Positions 34,477 through 45,805 of a stretch of DNA of 64,000 nucleotides are shown here, piece after piece. The translations under genes were made by a program, and so were the position numbers. The stretch spans positions 3,126,501 through 3,190,500 of the forward strand of contig JARHVA010000666.1 of the NCBI GenBank assembly GCA_037957365.1, in the 5' to 3' direction. Under the pieces are notes generated by a model. That model was not told where the DNA came from and ran no database searches. It worked only from the letters and a program-made list of their open reading frames with translations. This stretch comes from Torreya grandis (taxonomy: Eukaryota; Streptophyta; Pinopsida; Cupressales; Taxaceae). How positions within the stretch are numbered: position 1 is the first letter of the stretch; every line of letters starts with the position of its first letter.

Positions 34477-34953
34477 TGTTATTGTAGGTTTTTATTTTTC
34501 CCTATTATTTAATTAGGAAAATTATATATTTGTGCATACATGGAGTTTTCTTACATTCGTGGGATAGGCTAGCTTATGTGGAGATGTGTGTCATAGATGT
34601 GTCATAGGTATCATAAGAATGTCATAAGTAACTCTTTTGATCGGCAATTTTGGGTATGAGAGTTACTTCTCTATTCTTAGCACCCTGTCACCACCTTTCA
34701 TGGAGGAGTTATAGTTTATTCTTGGGGTGCTTTGACCACCTTTTGTGGAGGAGTTACTTACGTGCTCTTCTATATGTATTCTTCACTTTGGCCATCTTAT
34801 GTTAATAGAATATTGGCTTTTCTCCAAATATCTATGCAATTGTCTCTTGTTTGATTTCATTTACTTTAGCATTTTGTGGTATTCACTTGCTTCATCCCGT
34901 GTAACCACGACTCATGCATCCTCATTATTCATACCTTGGTGAATCCTCCAATA
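34477..34953 (+). repeat. 3' LTR of element J
   Basis: 477 bp, TGTTATTGTAGG...CCTCCAATA, paired with 28142-28614. Confidence 0.9.
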
Positions 34954-34969
34954 AGTTCAAGTGACAACA

Positions 34970-34992
34970 GTTTTTGACACGCTCAGTGGGAC
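34970..34992 (+). promoter_or_regulatory. Primer binding site of element D
   Basis: GTTTTTGACACGCTCAGTGGGAC follows the LTR terminus ACAACA directly. It aligns with the E, H and B primer sites when two G-to-A changes are allowed (TTGGCACGCTCRGTGGGAC). Confidence 0.55.
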
Positions 34993-35162
34993 ACTTGTTC
35001 TAATAATTTGAGAAGTTTTGGTTTTATCCTCAAGATATCAACCTTTAGAGGTAATTTCATTAAGTACCAATGGTGACTCCAAGCATAAATCTACTAGTTA
35101 AGTAGTTCAGGTACTCTATTTGAGATTATTTTCTTATTCTATACACTTCTCATGAGTGATTC

Positions 35163-35819
35163 ATGGATAATTTTGATGTTGAGTTTGTCTTAACACAAGT
35201 TAGGGAGACATATCCATCTTTGCCTTTTCTCTCTCAATATGAACAAGGCCCTAGCCAAGCTTTTCATGATCCCTATCAATTCTATGTTACCTATAATTAA
35301 CCCTATCAAGTTTGTGCTTCACCTAGTCCACCTAGTTCCTTTCCAAATCACTCCATTACAAGTTTCAAGAAGACTCTCATTAGCTACAAAGACTATATGT
35401 TAGACCTTGAAATTAGAAATGATTGTGGTTAAGTCATCCCTAGTGATTATATCAAGAGTGTGAGAAATGCTTTGTAACAAGTCAAAAAATAATGGATGCC
35501 TATAGAGAGAGCTAATTGGCTAGGTATCATTGATGAGACGCTTGATGTTTGTGGCCTAATTTTCCACCTAGAGGAGAGGTTGAGAGATCATGACCTAACT
35601 CAATCTTCATAGCTCCAATACATCCCACATCAACCTTCAAGTGTGTCAACGTTGCCCACTCAAAATGCTAATCCAAGCATGTTTCAAAATACCCCAAGTC
35701 CTTCATGCACTCCCCAAATTTTCCCTTCTTAGAATTCCATCCAAGAGAAAAATAAAAGGAAGGAGGACATCACTATTGAGTAGGATGATCTATTTGGAGA
35801 AGATTTTGAGAAAGGAATT
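35163..35819 (+). pseudogene. Element D ORF, N-terminal part (gag-like position, unknown family)
   Basis: The plus frame opens at ATG 35163 (MDNFDVEFVLTQVRETYPSL) and keeps phase to 35819 with stops near 35298, 35430, 35478, 35610 and 35730. It has a helical block ERANWLGIIDETLDVCGLIF, then EERLRDHDLT and a P/Q/S-rich tail ending in a lysine-rich EKNKRKED stretch. It occupies the gag position but I do not see the standard gag core. It continues in frame after the inserted 275-bp element. Confidence 0.5.
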
Positions 35820-36094
35820 GTAATAAACTGCTACACCAAAACCTTGAGGTGTTAGTGAAATCTGCCCATCAGGATTATAACATCCCACCACGCTTCCAAA
35901 GCCTAGCTCTGGGTTGGATTTGTGCCTGTACCACTAGGATCCCCTTCATGTACGAGCCCCAAATGAACACTTCCATGTCGACATAGCCACCTGCTCTGTG
36001 ACTTGAACTCTGGTGGAGTATCTGATACGACATGTAATGAACAATTACACCAAAACCTCAAGGTTTTGGTGTAGTGGTTTGTTACATGTGGTAT
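35820..36094. mobile_element. 275-bp palindromic short element (SINE/MITE-like) inserted in the D ORF
   Basis: It is flanked by a perfect 7-bp duplication AGGAATT (35813-35819 and 36095-36101). The right 70 bp (36025-36094) form a near-perfect palindrome centred on ACCTCAAGGT. The left end (35820-35850, CTACACCAAAACCTTGAGGT) is inverted relative to the right end. On the minus strand TTTTGGTGTAATTGTTCA and, about 40 bp on, GAGTTCAAGTCAC resemble tRNA promoter boxes A and B, hinting at a tRNA-derived SINE. No coding capacity. Confidence 0.65.
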
Positions 36095-36101
36095 AGGAAT
36101 T

Positions 36102-37339
36102 TTGAGTTTTGAGGCCCATCTTGACAATAAGATTGAATTGGCAAACCAATTTTTAAGGCAATCCATCATGGCAATAGAAAATGGAGAGCTTCCTAAGCCT
36201 AGCTTTCCAAGTTGGAAACAAGATACCAAGCCCAAGGAAACCCCAAGTTCTCTAAACCTATCATTTACCCCTCCATTTACATCTCATCCCCATGGAGAAC
36301 TCTTTAAGCCTACCTTCCTAAGATGTAAAGAAGTAGTGGTAGCTTGTGAAAAGAAGAAAAAAGCATGTTTAAGTGGAGAAGTTCAAAGTGTAGATAAACT
36401 TAAAACTACTCAAATCCCTCATAGCCCTCTTCAAGAAGCCATTAAACCCATCTTTTCACCTCCTCTAATTGATTCATTTTTCCCTTCTAATGGTGACGAT
36501 TACATTGCTCCTTGGGAGCCTTATTGGGCTAAACTTCCTAGTTTTGAGATGCCTAGCATTGGCATCACTAAGAGGTATAAGGAGACAGAGATTTTAGATT
36601 GGATTAATGATGAGGAAGAGCTAACTCCTTTTGAAGAAACTTCAGATTGTAATGGTAATGAAGATACATTTCTTGTGTTGAAGAAGATTTCTTGGCAGAA
36701 GTTCTTTTGGTTTCTAAAGAAGAAGAGGAAGAAATTTCTCTTGTTTTTCCCTTTCATGATGTTGATCAAGATAAGGATGATGAATTGTGGTAGAGATTTG
36801 AGGACATTTGCAATGAATATGAATGTTTCATGGCACCTACAAGTCCTTTGGAGATGACTACTAGACATGGTAAGCAAGATGATGTGTTTCAAGAGGAAGA
36901 CATGTGGCACACATATATGTAAATGTTGAAATAATATGAAGATAATGAGAAGACAAGATTCCTAAGAACATAAACCCAATCCATTGAGGAGCAAGTATAT
37001 GTTGAGAGGTATCATCATCAAGAGGCTCTAAACCATGATGAATTAATCCATAATGACTATGAATCTTTTGAATAAGTTTTGAAGTTTGATTCTATATTCT
37101 CATGTGAAGTTTCTCCTACAACCATGAAGGAAAATTTTGAACAAGAAACATTACTAGAGTACTATGATACAACACTTCTTGAAGGCTTTGAAGAGGTTGT
37201 AATAAATGAGAAGTATCATGAGGCCTTTCAAGAAGATATAGACTTCCAACAAGTTGTCCTATTTATAGAGATATAAATCTACCATGATGAGACAAAGGGA
37301 CAGCAATATGAAGCATGTTTCCAAGGTTAATAATATTAC
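36102..37339 (+). pseudogene. Element D ORF, central acidic part
   Basis: This continues the frame of the preceding part (LSFEAHLDNKIELANQFLRQ) for 251 open residues to about 36660. After a one-base shift it runs on as a glutamate-rich protein to 37339. Readable blocks include GDDYIAPWEPYWAKLPSF, ILDWINDEEELTPFEET, VSKEEEEEISLVFPF and ETLLEYYDTTLLEGFEEVV. Stops lie at 36790, 36920 and 37260. No protease, RT or integrase motif appears. It is possibly an accessory or structural protein. E splits it at 37339/52242. Confidence 0.5.
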
Positions 37340-38682
37340 TATTTCTCTATGTTTTTGCTATTTGTATTCAGATAAAAATAAACTAAGGCTGTAAAGGTTA
37401 GGGGTTTGGCGTTACCCGGATTAAGTTGTGCACCATATCCAAGCTTTGTGGGAGTTCCTCTTTGGCTATGGAGGAAACACCTGTAATATGAAAGAAACTC
37501 AAACAAGGAGAATGTTAGAGGAGGATATGGTGGACTGCCAAGCTAGGTGCTCGGTCTTGGAAGCATAAAGCTCCATAAGGGATGACATTCCACTATTTAA
37601 CGAAAAGAGTGTTGTATAAAAAGAAATGATGAAAGACTAAGAAAGAGAAAAATAGATGATGCGTACCTATTCTCTGCAGTCAGTCTATCACAGTCACTAA
37701 CGTCAGTAGTTTTGTCAAGGTTGGTTGGGTCAATTATGCTGACGTCAATTTTTTACTGATGTTGGTAGGGGTAGTGAGCCTTGGATGGGTTTTGGAATAT
37801 GTCTGTGGTCAATATAAGAGTCTATGGACATTTAAAGGTTTGTGCAGGGTTGAAGGAAAGTGAATAAGGTCTGAGGAAGGGTAAAAGTAGAGGGTAGGTG
37901 TGAGAAGAGGGTAAGAATAAGAGGAAGGGTTTTCAGCCTCTCCATGAAAGAATTCGAGTTTCTCAATAGTTCTTAGAAATACCAAATGGAAAATAATTAC
38001 CAACATATTCTTAAAATAATAAAATGAGATAGAATACTTAGCTCTATTAGATAAAGAACCAGAGGTGTCAGAATGCTTATTCCTATTGTGGCTGATGTTG
38101 AAGTCCTCGTACAATGTTTCAATCCAGTGTCTGGAATGACTTATGCAAAGCTTCAGTAGCCAGGAGAGTGATAGTCAAATTCTAATGCTTGGTCTCAAAG
38201 TGTGTGCATCAATGTCAAAGAGGTAGGGTGCAGCTCAATGTTAGAGCTTAGGTTATGTAACTGACGTCGGCTATCCCGCTGGCGTTGGCATAGGGATGAT
38301 GATGTCAGTCGAGTTGACCGATGTCGATGGAGAGAGAATAGGTAAAAGGGCTATTTTTAGCTCTTCGCCCATTTCTCCACCTACCAAGTGCCTTTGCCAT
38401 TGAAAAACGGTCAAAACATGGGTTTATAAGGCACGAGAGTTGGTTAAGAGGTTAGGATAGAGTGAGAATAGGTCATGGGTAGTTAGGATTTAGATGACCT
38501 AGTCTCAGGGTGACTCATAGGGTAAGAAATGGTCTTAGGGTGAGGTGTCCAAGGTGAGGTGTCCAAGGTGAGGTGTTTAGGTGAGGTCATTAATTTAAAA
38601 TAAGTAGTTTATTTTAAATTAATAAGGTGTGTAAGTGTTTAGAAGGGGACTAAGGGGGGTTGACATGATATTGGTGTCTACA
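37340..38682 (-). repeat. 3' LTR of element E
   Basis: 1343 bp, TG (here TA) TTTCTCT...TTGGTGTCTACA in plus reading. It contains GACGTC-type palindromes at 37690-37760 and 38270-38330, a minus-strand TTATAAA box near 38420 and a triplicated AGGTGAGGTGTCC unit near 38540-38580 (duplicated in the partner). Confidence 0.9.
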
Positions 38683-38700
38683 TTTGCCTCTTTTTGTCTT
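38683..38700 (-). promoter_or_regulatory. Polypurine tract of element E
   Basis: On the minus strand ACAAAAAGAGGCAAA runs directly into the LTR start TGTAGACACC. Confidence 0.8.
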
Positions 38701-41019
38701 GTAGTTTGATCTAATGAACTGTAAGACAAAAATAGGTGTAGGTTGCCCCAGGTATGGGATGAGGTATTCCCCCTCAAAGCATAAATCAAGAGAAGGTAAG
38801 CCAAAATCAGGTGCCAATTTGATAGGCAATGGATGGTTAGGATGAGTGTGAATACTGCAATAATTGAGATTGCATGTATACCACTTCACTTGATAGGCAG
38901 GTCAAATTGTCATAGGTAAGGTCAAGGAGCACTAAAATCAAAGTAACTTGTCCCCAGCTTAATAGTGGTAGCTTATTGGGTTAAACGATCAAAGCTGTAG
39001 CTCCAATGGTTGAGGATGACTAAAATCGAAGTAATTGGTCCCCAACTTATTAGTGGTAGCTAATTGGGTTAAATGATCAAAGTTGTAGCTCCAATGGGCA
39101 TCATTTTCCAAGTATTCAGGCTAATAAGTGCTCCTAGAAAACATGAAAATGTCACATATACTGGGGATCAACTTGGGCGTGATCTAATAATAGGTGTGAG
39201 GGGCGCATACAATTTGCTAACTATTCGTGAGGTAGCATATGCAATCAAAACAACCAAAGCAAAGTTGTTTCAAAAGTGGTTATGGTCTAAGGAGATTATC
39301 ATGATCTCCAAGGTCATTGGTTGAGTCAGGCTGAGATATAAGTGGTCTCAAGTGTTGTTTGTTGTGGTTAGGGAGATATATGTGATCTCCAATGTGCCCC
39401 ATGAGAAGTCCAAGGTGACTTCCATAGTGTCAGGGCTGGTTGTTTGGTAATGATTTTGGGTTGGTATAGATAGTTGGTCCATTAGGTAGATGGATGAATG
39501 AATGGCTGAGCTAACCTCAGAAGACCCCATGTCAACTGAGTGTGGCCTACATAGCCCCTATTTTAAGGGCCTCAAGCCAATGTAGTTCTCCCCAAAAGGG
39601 AAGAAGAGGGTAGGTTATGGATTGGGTTTGACTAGGTTAAGTCATGGTTAAAGGTTATATGGTTGGTCCATTAGGTAAACAAATGAATGAATGGTCGAGC
39701 TAACCTCAAAAGACCACATGTCAACTGAGTGTTACCTATATATCCCTTGTTTTAAGGGCCTCGGGCCAATGTAGTTCTCTCAAAAAGGGAAGAAGAGTCA
39801 AAGAGGTTGATAGTTGGTTTGGTTATATTAGTGTTTTTAACATTTCCCATATGTTTGATGGTACATGCTTGAAATGATGAGTGTATGGTGATGTTACAGC
39901 CTTTTCCATATTGTGTGATGGTGTATGATGTATCATAGGTTATGTGGTTTTTCATTCTTAGCAATTTTCCATATTAGTGATGGTGTATGCTAAAAAAGAA
40001 ATGAGTTTATTTATGCTTCAGCAAGTTTCCATATTGGTGATGGTATATGCTTGACATAAATTGTGTTTGGTTGATAGTTTCCATGTGTATTGTTTTCCAT
40101 AGAAACTCATGTGAATGGGCTATGATAATTTACATAACACAAATTGGTATTTGCATTAAATAAATCATGATGTTGTGTTAGTGGTTAGAAAATGTTTTGG
40201 TTTGGTTTGGTTTGGTTTGGTTTGGTTAGAAAATGTTTTGGTTGCATGTGACGAAGGTGGGTAAGAAATGAAAGGCATGTTGCTCTTTCATTGACAAGGA
40301 CCATAGTGATAGCATAGATAGGGTTTTTTTAAACAAAATTCCACTCATGCATTACGTCGTTGACCATTGGTTTTTGTTAGAGAAGTATTCTAATCACTTG
40401 ACATTAAGTGAGCTCAAAATCCCTTGGGTATTGTGGGGTAATAGGTTTGATCATGTGATATGTGAGGATAGCGTAACCCTTTTTAGCAGGGATAACTTTG
40501 CCCCTTTTATAGGTGACCCTAAGAATGACTATAGGCAAGTCCATGACTTAATAGTTTGTCAGTCAGCTTTTTTTTTTTGGTAGACTGATCAATGTGGGAA
40601 GTCTACTTGGGGGATGTTATTTGTTTTGTGGTCATGTGAAGCTGATCAATGTGGGAAGCTTCTAAGAGGGTGTTGTGTATGTAGCAAAATTTGGGCATAG
40701 CCATCCTTCCAGGGAGCGATCTATGTTTTGCTTTGTATGTTTTGATTTTGTTTGAATAGTTGTCCTTCAAGGGAATAGTCTACTAATTACAGCAATGATG
40801 CAGCTGTCCTTCAAGGGAGCAATCTACATTTATAGTTTATGACCTTTTAATATTTTGTTAGGCATCCCAATTTTATGTTGTTTTTGTTAACTGAACTTTT
40901 AGTCATGGACTAGACTATAGAGGTTTAGGGGTTTCCCTTTTTATTAGGACAAAGCATAAATGCTTAAAAAAGGGTTAACTAATGTTTTTAGAGAAAAAGG
41001 GTTGAAAGGAATAGGAATG
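38701..41019 (-). repeat. 3' untranslated region of element E with several tandem duplications
   Basis: No coding. It holds unrelated local duplications: 38933-39010 against 39020-39097 (period about 87); 39478-39610 against 39664-39800 (period about 190); four copies of TTTCCATATTRGTGATGGT spaced about 60 bp (39843-40040); a (TTTGG)5-6 microsatellite at 40196-40226 flanked by duplicated TTAGAAAATG; paired CTGATCAATGTGGGAAG (40586 and 40642); and three copies of GTCCTTCAAGGGAGC-like units (40700-40830). Confidence 0.75.
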
Positions 41020-42330
41020 AGGATGACAGGGGTTGCTCAAGGGACGAGCTCAAGTTAAACATCAAGTGAATGATTACTTGGTTAACAGTAGAATGGTCAC
41101 AGATGCAAGGCATTAAGGGGCTCAGGTTTTGGCTGGCCTTCGAGAGAAGACAGATGATAAGTCCCTGATCCATACTTGTGCATTATTATATAAGTTCCAA
41201 GCCAATTAGGAGCAAACTTGCCTCGTTTGCTTCTTTCCATATTGGTCACGTGTTGGTTTTCTTTAAAGATGAGATCTCCGATTTTGAAATCCTTCTCTTT
41301 CAGATTTTTGTTGTAGGCACGCTTGATGCGATCTTGGTAGATATGAAGATGATTAAGAGTGGCAAGACAACGTTCATCGAGTAACTCGAGTTGTGTTAAT
41401 CAATCTTGATGAAATTCATTGCTAGAGAGTATGTCGTGCAAGGAGATGCAAAGAGATGGTATTTGTACTTCAAGAGGCAAGATGACCTCAATTTCGTACA
41501 CTAAGGAGAAAGGTGTAGCACCCATAGGGGTTCAGATGCTAGTGTGATAAGCCCACAAAGCAAAGGGAATATGAGTGTGCCAATCCCTTCCAGTGTCATT
41601 GACCACCTTCATTAGGATTTTGGTTAGGATTTTTTTAGAAGTCTCTACCTGTCCATTTGCTTGTGGATAATAAGGTGAGGAGAATCTGAGTTTGATGCCA
41701 AAAGCATCGCAAAGCTTCTGGATGGTTTTGTTTTTGAAAGATTTGCCATTATCGGTGATGATCTTATGAGGTACACCGAAATGACATATGATGTGGTGGT
41801 TAATGAAGTCGACAATTTTGTCAGGTTTAGTGGAGATGAGGGGAACAGTTTCCATCCATTTAGTGAAATATTTAGTTGTTGTGAAAATAGATTGATGTCA
41901 GAGAGATGAATGAGGGTTAATCTCACCAATTAGATATAAGCCACATTATGAAAAGGGCCAAAAATATATAGCAACTTGTAAAGCGTGGCTAGGGACGTGA
42001 ACTAAGTTAGCATGTTGCTGGAATTTGATACAACACCGAACATAGTCACTACAGTCTTGGTGAAGAGTGGGCCAATAATAGCCCAAGCAGAGGATGCACT
42101 TTGCAACCGCATTACCACTGAAATGTCCTCCACAAATCCCATCATGAACTTGTTTGATGGCATGAGATGTCTCATTGGAGGTTAGGCAACGGAGAAGGAG
42201 GCTGTCAAAACCTCATTTGTAAAGAAGACCCCCTAGCATAGTGTATCAAGCAGTACTCCTGATAAAAGCCAATCATCCATTGCTAGAGAGATTAGGAGGA
42301 ATAATGGAATAAGTCAAGTAGTCAACAAGT
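41020..42330 (-). pseudogene. Integrase of element E (catalytic triad readable)
   Basis: HHCC finger: VHDGICGGHF supplies the histidines and YVRCCIKF the cysteines. The core first Asp lies in a degraded region near 41920. The second is in IITDNGKSF and the Glu in NGQVETSKK, within the open segment 41532-41855, which also has FSSPYYPQANGQ. The tail contains KRAYNKNLKERDFKIGDLV, then a GKFAPNWLGTYII block and LSSLEGQPEPLNALHL near 41170. Stops and one frameshift around 41900. It inserts E cDNA. Confidence 0.85.
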
Positions 42331-42518
42331 TGTTTGTACCAAACATCATGTGGACTAGAGTCGATATTGCCAACAAAGTTTATGTCAATTGAGATATATG
42401 AGGGCAATGCCAAATGGTGTATCGTGACATAGATTCTTGAGGAAGCAGATGAATATGGGATGTGTGACGTGAGAGAGGCTATAGTTTCAGCAAACTTATT
42501 TGTAGAGCGAGGAATAGT

Positions 42519-42880
42519 TTACAAGAGATAATGGTTGAAAGACCCTAACAATGTGTCAACATGGTGTTTATAGCATTGCAAAACTTCATTTTTACAAAGG
42601 TATGAATCATTAATCTGATTAATGACTAGTTGCGAGTTGCCAAAGATATTGATTATCTTAATGCCCAAGAAAAGGGTAGTTTGAAGCCCCAAAATTAAGG
42701 CTTCGTACTCAGCCATGTTATTGGTGCATTCGAAGTCAAGTTTGAAGGATAGAGGCATGGGATCGCCCTCATGAGGGATGAGAATAACCCCCGCACCCCC
42801 ATCAAGTTGACATTTAGATCCATAAAAGAACATTATCATTTGATAGGGGATGTCATCGATGGATAGCATGGCAATAGACT
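42519..42880 (-). pseudogene. Second (archaeal-type) RNase H of element E
   Basis: In the same open frame as the preceding RNase H, the segment MIMFFYGSKCQLDGGAGVIL then FKLDFECTNNMAEYEALILGL is the second RNase H of Tat-lineage elements. The first catalytic Asp of the DGS motif reads Tyr (YGS), so it is probably inactive; the Glu of AEYEA is kept. It lies between the first RNase H and integrase, unlike in element I. Confidence 0.8.
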
Positions 42881-43442
42881 CATCTAGAAATTTGCAGTTA
42901 GAGGGTTGGTTATCAGGTAAAGGGGCATTTGCTAGTTGGTCAGTAATCCTTTGCCCCTTTATAGACTTTTGTTGAATGAGTTCCAAATTGAACTCAGTGA
43001 GAAGCATGAGCCAACGAGCCATACGTTGGTTTTGATATGGCTTAGAATGCATGTATTTGAGAGGGTCGGTGTGGGTGATGATGTAAGTCTTGTGGTTGAG
43101 GAGATAGTGGCAGAGTTTGGAGGCGACAAAGACTAATGCCAAGCAAAGTTTTTTATTATGAGTATACTAAGTTTTGTAGTTAATGAGCATTTGGCTTATA
43201 TAATAAATTGCCTACTCATGATGTTGTTCATCTCGATGTGCGATCATGGCACCTAAGGAATGATCTGTTACTAAAATGTAAAGATAAAAGGGTTGGTCAT
43301 CTTTGGGTGGGATAAAGACTGGTGGAGAGACAAGATAGCATTTAAGAGCCTCAAAAGCCTCTTGGCAATCCTTATCCCAATTAAAGCAGACGTCCTTCTT
43401 GAGGAGGTGATGGAAGGGTTGGCATTGGTCAGATAGCTGCAA
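42881..43442 (-). pseudogene. RNase H of element E (gypsy type)
   Basis: It begins with the RT connection CFNWDKDCQEAFEALKCYL (43380) and continues with VTDHSLGAMIAHRDEQHHE, a short interruption near 43160, then MALVFVASKLCHYLLNH and ITHTDPLKYMHSKP in a 207-residue open frame. It removes RNA during reverse transcription. The frame runs directly into the second RNase H. Confidence 0.8.
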
Positions 43443-43472
43443 GATGAAGTGATGAATAGATTGAAGCTTCCC

Positions 43473-44393
43473 TTACAGGCTGTGAAGTTGTTTTAGGTTA
43501 GTTGGTGGTGGCATCTCGAGTATGGCTTGAATCTTAACTAGATCTACCTCAATGCCATGGAGAGAAATGATGAAACACAAAAGCTTCCCTGAAAGAACTC
43601 CAAAGACACATTTCTTGGGGTTGAGTCGAATGTTATATTGTAGTAGGCAGGTGAATATTATTTTAAGAATGGTTAGGTGGTCACGGTGAAGTTTGGATTT
43701 CCCCAATAGGTCATCCACATAGTCCTCCATGATTTTGTGGAGGAGATCATGAAAGATATAAGTCATGGCATGTTGGTATGTATCACCTGCATTTTTGAGG
43801 CCAAAAGGCATAACCCTTTAGTAGAATGTCCCCCATGAGGTGATGAAGGTGGTTTTATGTTGATCTTCTGGTGTAATCAAGATTTGGTTATATCCTGAAA
43901 ACCCATCCATGAGTGATAGCATCTCATGACCAGCCGTAAGATCAACAAGTTGGTCAATGTTTGGCAAAGGAAAGTCATCCTTTGGGCAAGCTAAGTTGAG
44001 GTCACGATAATCAGTACAAATTCAAATTCCCCCTGTTGCTTTTGTGATAGGGACAATGTTTGACACCCATTGTAGATAATCAATGGGTTGGATAAATGAG
44101 ACAAAGAGAAGATGTTGAAGCTCCTCTTTGACAAGAAGTGTGATGCAAGGATGCATCCTACAAAGCTTTTGCCTGACAGGCTTAGCTTCGCGATTTGTGA
44201 TGATGTTGTGGATGACAATGTCAGGGTCAATATCAGGCATATCGTTATAGGACCAAGCAAAGGCTTTGCTATGATCTGTAAGGAATTTGGTATAGTCGAG
44301 TTGTTCTTGGGCATCTAAAGATTGACCAATCTTTAAAATGTGAGGAACATCGAAAGATGGGAGATTAATGTCAATAGTTGATTCGTTTAACAT
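43473..44393 (-). pseudogene. Reverse transcriptase of element E
   Basis: The N-terminal part is an open 123-residue segment (SKAFAWSYNDMPDIDPDIV and an ITKATGGI end). After a frameshifted stretch near 43810-44020 comes the palm: MPFGLKNAGDTYQHAMTYIF, the catalytic YVDDLL at about 43705 and LNPKKCVFGV. YVDD is intact. The connection and RNase H follow. Confidence 0.9.
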
Positions 44394-45226
44394 AACCTAT
44401 GTTTCTAAAGGAAGTGATCATTGTATGTAAGAGTCATCCACACCCATGTAGGTGAGTATGGCATCATTGTCCAGGCATTGGATAGTGTTGATGCTAGAAG
44501 ATTCATCATCTATCATGTCTGGATAAATGAGAGGAAGAGACCCTGATGCCCCACCTAGTTGATAGGTTAGGGGTTCCAAGTGAATGGCATTTATGAAAAA
44601 AAACTAGGAAGGATGGAGACCACCGACTCTGTAGGTGAGGGTGGGTGAATAGGCAAATTTGGAGGAGAATGTTCTATGATAATTTCATGGCAAGAGATCT
44701 TAGAAGGTTCTGTAGGTTCTTTGAAACCCACACCATGTCGTTTCTTGGCATTTTTTATTACCTCGTCATTTGGAGGCTCAATGGGCTTGTGTGGACCTTG
44801 TTCATAATGCCCAAAGCCAAAACCCTTCCACGCACACCTATAAATATAGGTGTGAGCAAAGTGAGGGTTGTTGAGGAAGGAGAAATTAGAATTAAATCAT
44901 TGGGGTGATGAGAGAGGATTTCCTACAGTAGGAGCCCGATCTAGCCCTCCATAGGTGAGATTAGTTTGGAGATTGGGAGGACCATATGGAATGACCATTC
45001 TAATGCAATGGTCGTAGTTAATATGGTGATGAAGTTGTCCATATTCTTGTGGTGTTTGGAACATGTCAAGGGTAGGCAAACGATACTCCCCAAGTGAAAG
45101 ACATTGGAAGGTATCTTCCATAGGATCTTTTGTGATCACTTGAGGAGTAGGTGTAGGTGTGACTGGTGTTTGCGAGCCTATCGAGGCTTCTGAGGGCAGA
45201 GGTGGTGTTTGGGTGGATGTTTTCAA
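44394..45226 (-). pseudogene. Protease-RT linker of element E
   Basis: Minus-strand frame with open segment 44897-45226 rich in P, T and Q (STQTPPLPSEASIGSQTPVT; FQTPQEYGQLHHHINYD). No domain recognised. It is probably a flexible polyprotein linker. Confidence 0.5.
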
Positions 45227-45299
45227 AGGTATGAGAACATCATTAGGTCGATAGGTTGTGTTGCATGTTTTAAAGGGGGAAGGATCAGCAGGAATAACA

Positions 45300-45727
45300 T
45301 GAACCTACCCCTCGTGCTCAAACTTGACACAATGATACAATGTGGAAGCGACACAAGCCATGGCACATATCCAAGGTCATCCCAATAGCATGTTATTTTG
45401 GAACTCCCCCTCGATGATATAGAAGAGTTTTGGAATTGTACGTGGGCCAATATGAACATACAAGACCACAATGCCAATGGTAGTGGTGGTGGCATCGTTG
45501 AAAGAATGAAGAATTGCATTAGTTTTTGACATGAAATTCTTTGAAAGGGCTAGTTGATCATATGCATGGGTGGAAATGATGTTGATGCTAGCACCTCCAT
45601 CAATCATAACCTGCTTAATGTGAGTTTGATCAACATAAGCTATGATAAAGAGGGTGGCATCTTGATCTTCTTGGTTGGAGGCAGGAATCTCAAAATCACT
45701 GAAGGTGATGGAGGCAACGGTTGGCAA
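45300..45727 (-). pseudogene. Aspartic protease of element E
   Basis: The 116-residue open segment carries VMIDGGASINIISTHAYDQL, the retropepsin active site with D-G-G-A-S, a variant commonly seen in plant gypsy elements, then a VLYVHIGPRTIPKLFYIIEG block and the NNMLLG flap-region end, continuing degraded towards 45300. It would process the polyprotein and is potentially functional in this part. Confidence 0.85.
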
Positions 45728-45805
45728 TGATTTAACTAAAGTAGCTAGTGGTTGGGGGTCCTCAGGTTGGACCTCTACTGCCTATAGAGCTTTGATTAAG
45801 GCTTG

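Larger units (their letters stand above)
28142..34953 (+). mobile_element. Element J: Ty1/copia retrotransposon
   Basis: LTRs 28142-28614 and 34477-34953 are flanked by the 5-bp duplication AGTTC (28137-28141 and 34954-34958), with a perfect Met-tRNA primer site and a G-rich polypurine tract. The coding order is gag, protease, integrase, RT, RNase H, the Ty1/copia order. Almost all of it is in one frame from about 30216 to 33960, with a shift near 34010. By eye the LTRs differ at about 30 of 475 positions. It interrupts the LTR tail of D. Confidence 0.95.

Noticed and set aside
36521..36910. 129-residue minus-strand frame opposite the D ORF
   Set aside because: Antisense shadow of the acidic plus-strand frame, which continues in phase across two insertions.
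38650..38889. Minus-strand frame at the E 3' LTR edge
   Set aside because: Spans the polypurine tract and LTR boundary; chance frame.
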